Source: AC-37 sp034663685 (GTDB taxonomy: Bacteria > Actinomycetota > Thermoleophilia > Solirubrobacterales > Thermoleophilaceae). Taken from it: a stretch of DNA of 12,958 nt. The stretch lies in assembly GCA_034663685.1 (NCBI GenBank), contig JAXDJC010000151.1, positions 1 to 12,958 of the forward strand, in the 5' to 3' direction. Every line of letters starts with the position of its first letter. The first letter of the stretch is position 1. Below are positions 12,253-12,958 of the stretch, in pieces. The notes below the pieces were generated by a model. The model made no database searches and was not told the DNA's origin. It saw nothing but the letters and a program-made list of their open reading frames with translations. A program made the translations under genes and the position numbers.

Positions 12253-12958
12253 CTACGCCGTCCGTTCGAGCAGCGCCACGCACTCGATGTGCGGGGTCTG
12301 CGGGACCATGTCGACCGGGCGCACGGTCCTCAGCTCGTAGCCGGCGTCGACGATCTGGCGAGCGTTGGGCGCGAGCGTCGTGGGGTTGCACGAGACGTAG
12401 ACGATCTTCTCGGGCTCGACCTCGAGGATGCGGCGCACGATCTTCTGCGAGAGGCCCGCGCGCGGCGGGTCCACCACCACCACGTCCGGCTTGCCCGCCT
12501 CCTCCACGAGCGGGCGCATCGCGGTGCGCACGTCGCCCGCGAAGAAGCGCGCGTTGTCGACGCCGTTCAGGCGGGCGTTCGAGATCGCGTTCGCCACGGC
12601 GCCCTCGACGAGCTCGACGCCCCACACCTCGCCCGCCGCGAGGGAGAGCGTGAGGCCGATCGTGCCGATCCCGCAGAACAGGTCGAACACCTTCTCGCGC
12701 CCGGTCAGGCCCGCCAGGTCTGACGCAACCCCGTAGAGCACCTCGGCCATCTCGGTGTTCGTCTGGAAGAACGCCTCCGAGGAGATGCGGAACTTCAGCG
12801 TGTCGCCACCCGGCGTATGCAGCTCCTCGTCGATCTTGCGGGCGCCGGAGAGCACCTTGGTCTTGCCCTCGCGGGTGGTCTCGCCCACGCTCGAGGCCTG
12901 GGTCCACAGCACCCCGTCCGCCTCGGCCTCGGCCGCGAACTCGTACATGTCGAAGTCG
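12253..12958 (-). CDS. rlmD: RNA m5U methyltransferase, RlmD/TrmA family, C-terminal part, truncated by window edge
   Basis: This is an S-adenosylmethionine-dependent enzyme that methylates C5 of a uridine in rRNA or tRNA. The visible C-terminal 234 residues hold the whole catalytic domain. EAFFQTNTEMAE precedes it, DLFCGIGTIGL is the SAM loop (around 12660-12690), and VVDPPRAGLS is motif IV (Asp codon 12469-12471). VSCNPTTLA carries the catalytic Cys at codon 12388-12390, and PHIECVALLER ends the protein with the general-base Glu at codon 12283-12285. The frame is still open at 12958; an N-terminal TRAM domain and Fe-S cysteines, typical for RlmD/RumA, would lie off the right edge, so RlmD, RlmCD and TrmA cannot be told apart here. 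The ATG at 12948 is internal: the protein reads ...DFDMYEFAAEAE across it. It converges with the zinc-ribbon gene. Confidence 0.92.
   Translation of the reverse strand, partial: DFDMYEFAAEAEADGVLWTQASSVGETTREGKTKVLSGARKIDEELHTPGGDTLKFRISSEAFFQTNTEMAEVLYGVASDLAGLTGREKVFDLFCGIGTIGLTLSLAAGEVWGVELVEGAVANAISNARLNGVDNARFFAGDVRTAMRPLVEEAGKPDVVVVDPPRAGLSQKIVRRILEVEPEKIVYVSCNPTTLAPNARQIVDAGYELRTVRPVDMVPQTPHIECVALLERTA

Noticed and set aside
1..12958. tRNA, rRNA, CRISPR arrays, insertion sequences or attachment sites
   Set aside because: Intergenic gaps are short and no direct-repeat array, transposase motif or tRNA-like cloverleaf was recognised on reading both strands.

Overview
The window is a GC-rich, tightly packed bacterial chromosome segment with frequent GTG starts. 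Gene content points to an actinobacterium, most likely of the deep-branching class Thermoleophilia (Solirubrobacterales-like). The supporting evidence is an actinobacterial-type inositol-1-phosphate synthase close to a phosphatidylinositol-phosphate synthase, a PimA-like glycosyltransferase domain, and a secreted protease whose C-terminal beta-module resembles one common on Thermoleophilia secreted proteins. The taxon is an inference from recalled family features; no search was run. No mobile elements, CRISPR, tRNA or rRNA were seen. No gene-free stretch exceeds about 140 bases.

Layout. (1) 1-613, minus: the N-terminal third of dnaK, running off the left edge, with its upstream region at 614-749. 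(2) 750-2308, minus: nth (endonuclease III) followed by an EamA/DMT transporter whose TTG start overlaps the nth stop. (3) 2327-4820, plus: an Asp-nucleophile alpha/beta hydrolase, divergent from nth, then a large polytopic membrane protein of unknown function. (4) 4861-7543, plus: an inositol-phospholipid block made of a PAP2/AUR1-like phosphatase or phosphotransferase, an overlapping CDP-alcohol phosphatidyltransferase (probable PIP synthase), and ino1. (5) 7614-9038, plus: a secreted metzincin-type metalloprotease. (6) 9064-11600, plus: a two-gene translationally coupled unit. The first protein fuses a PimA-like GT-B domain to a complete PHP phosphoesterase; the second is a uracil-DNA-glycosylase-superfamily protein. 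(7) 11637-12249, plus: a Usp-like alpha/beta protein and a 60-residue zinc-ribbon-like protein. (8) 12253-12958, minus: the C-terminal part of an RlmD/TrmA-type RNA m5U methyltransferase, running off the right edge.

How the genes fit together. Ino1 makes inositol 1-phosphate from glucose 6-phosphate. The CDP-alcohol transferase would join it to CDP-diacylglycerol to give phosphatidylinositol phosphate. A phosphatase is then needed to give phosphatidylinositol, and the PAP2 protein is the simplest local candidate.

The most unusual part is 9064-11600. By eye, the GT-B domain has lost the donor-binding residues known from PimA (both acidic residues of E-x7-E, the Arg/Lys pair and the glycine loop), while the fused PHP domain keeps a full set of metal ligands. 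The coupled UDG-like protein keeps four cysteines that could hold a 4Fe-4S cluster, but lacks both catalytic motifs of family 4/5 UDGs. Two adjacent, co-translated proteins with probably dead 'enzyme' folds beside one intact hydrolase suggest an undescribed complex.

A second pattern is regulatory. Four genes that start with GTG and lack a Shine-Dalgarno sequence each have a TANNNT box (mostly TAG-N-N-T) 6-10 nt before the start codon, as expected for leaderless transcripts. Two genes with good Shine-Dalgarno sequences have the same box farther upstream.
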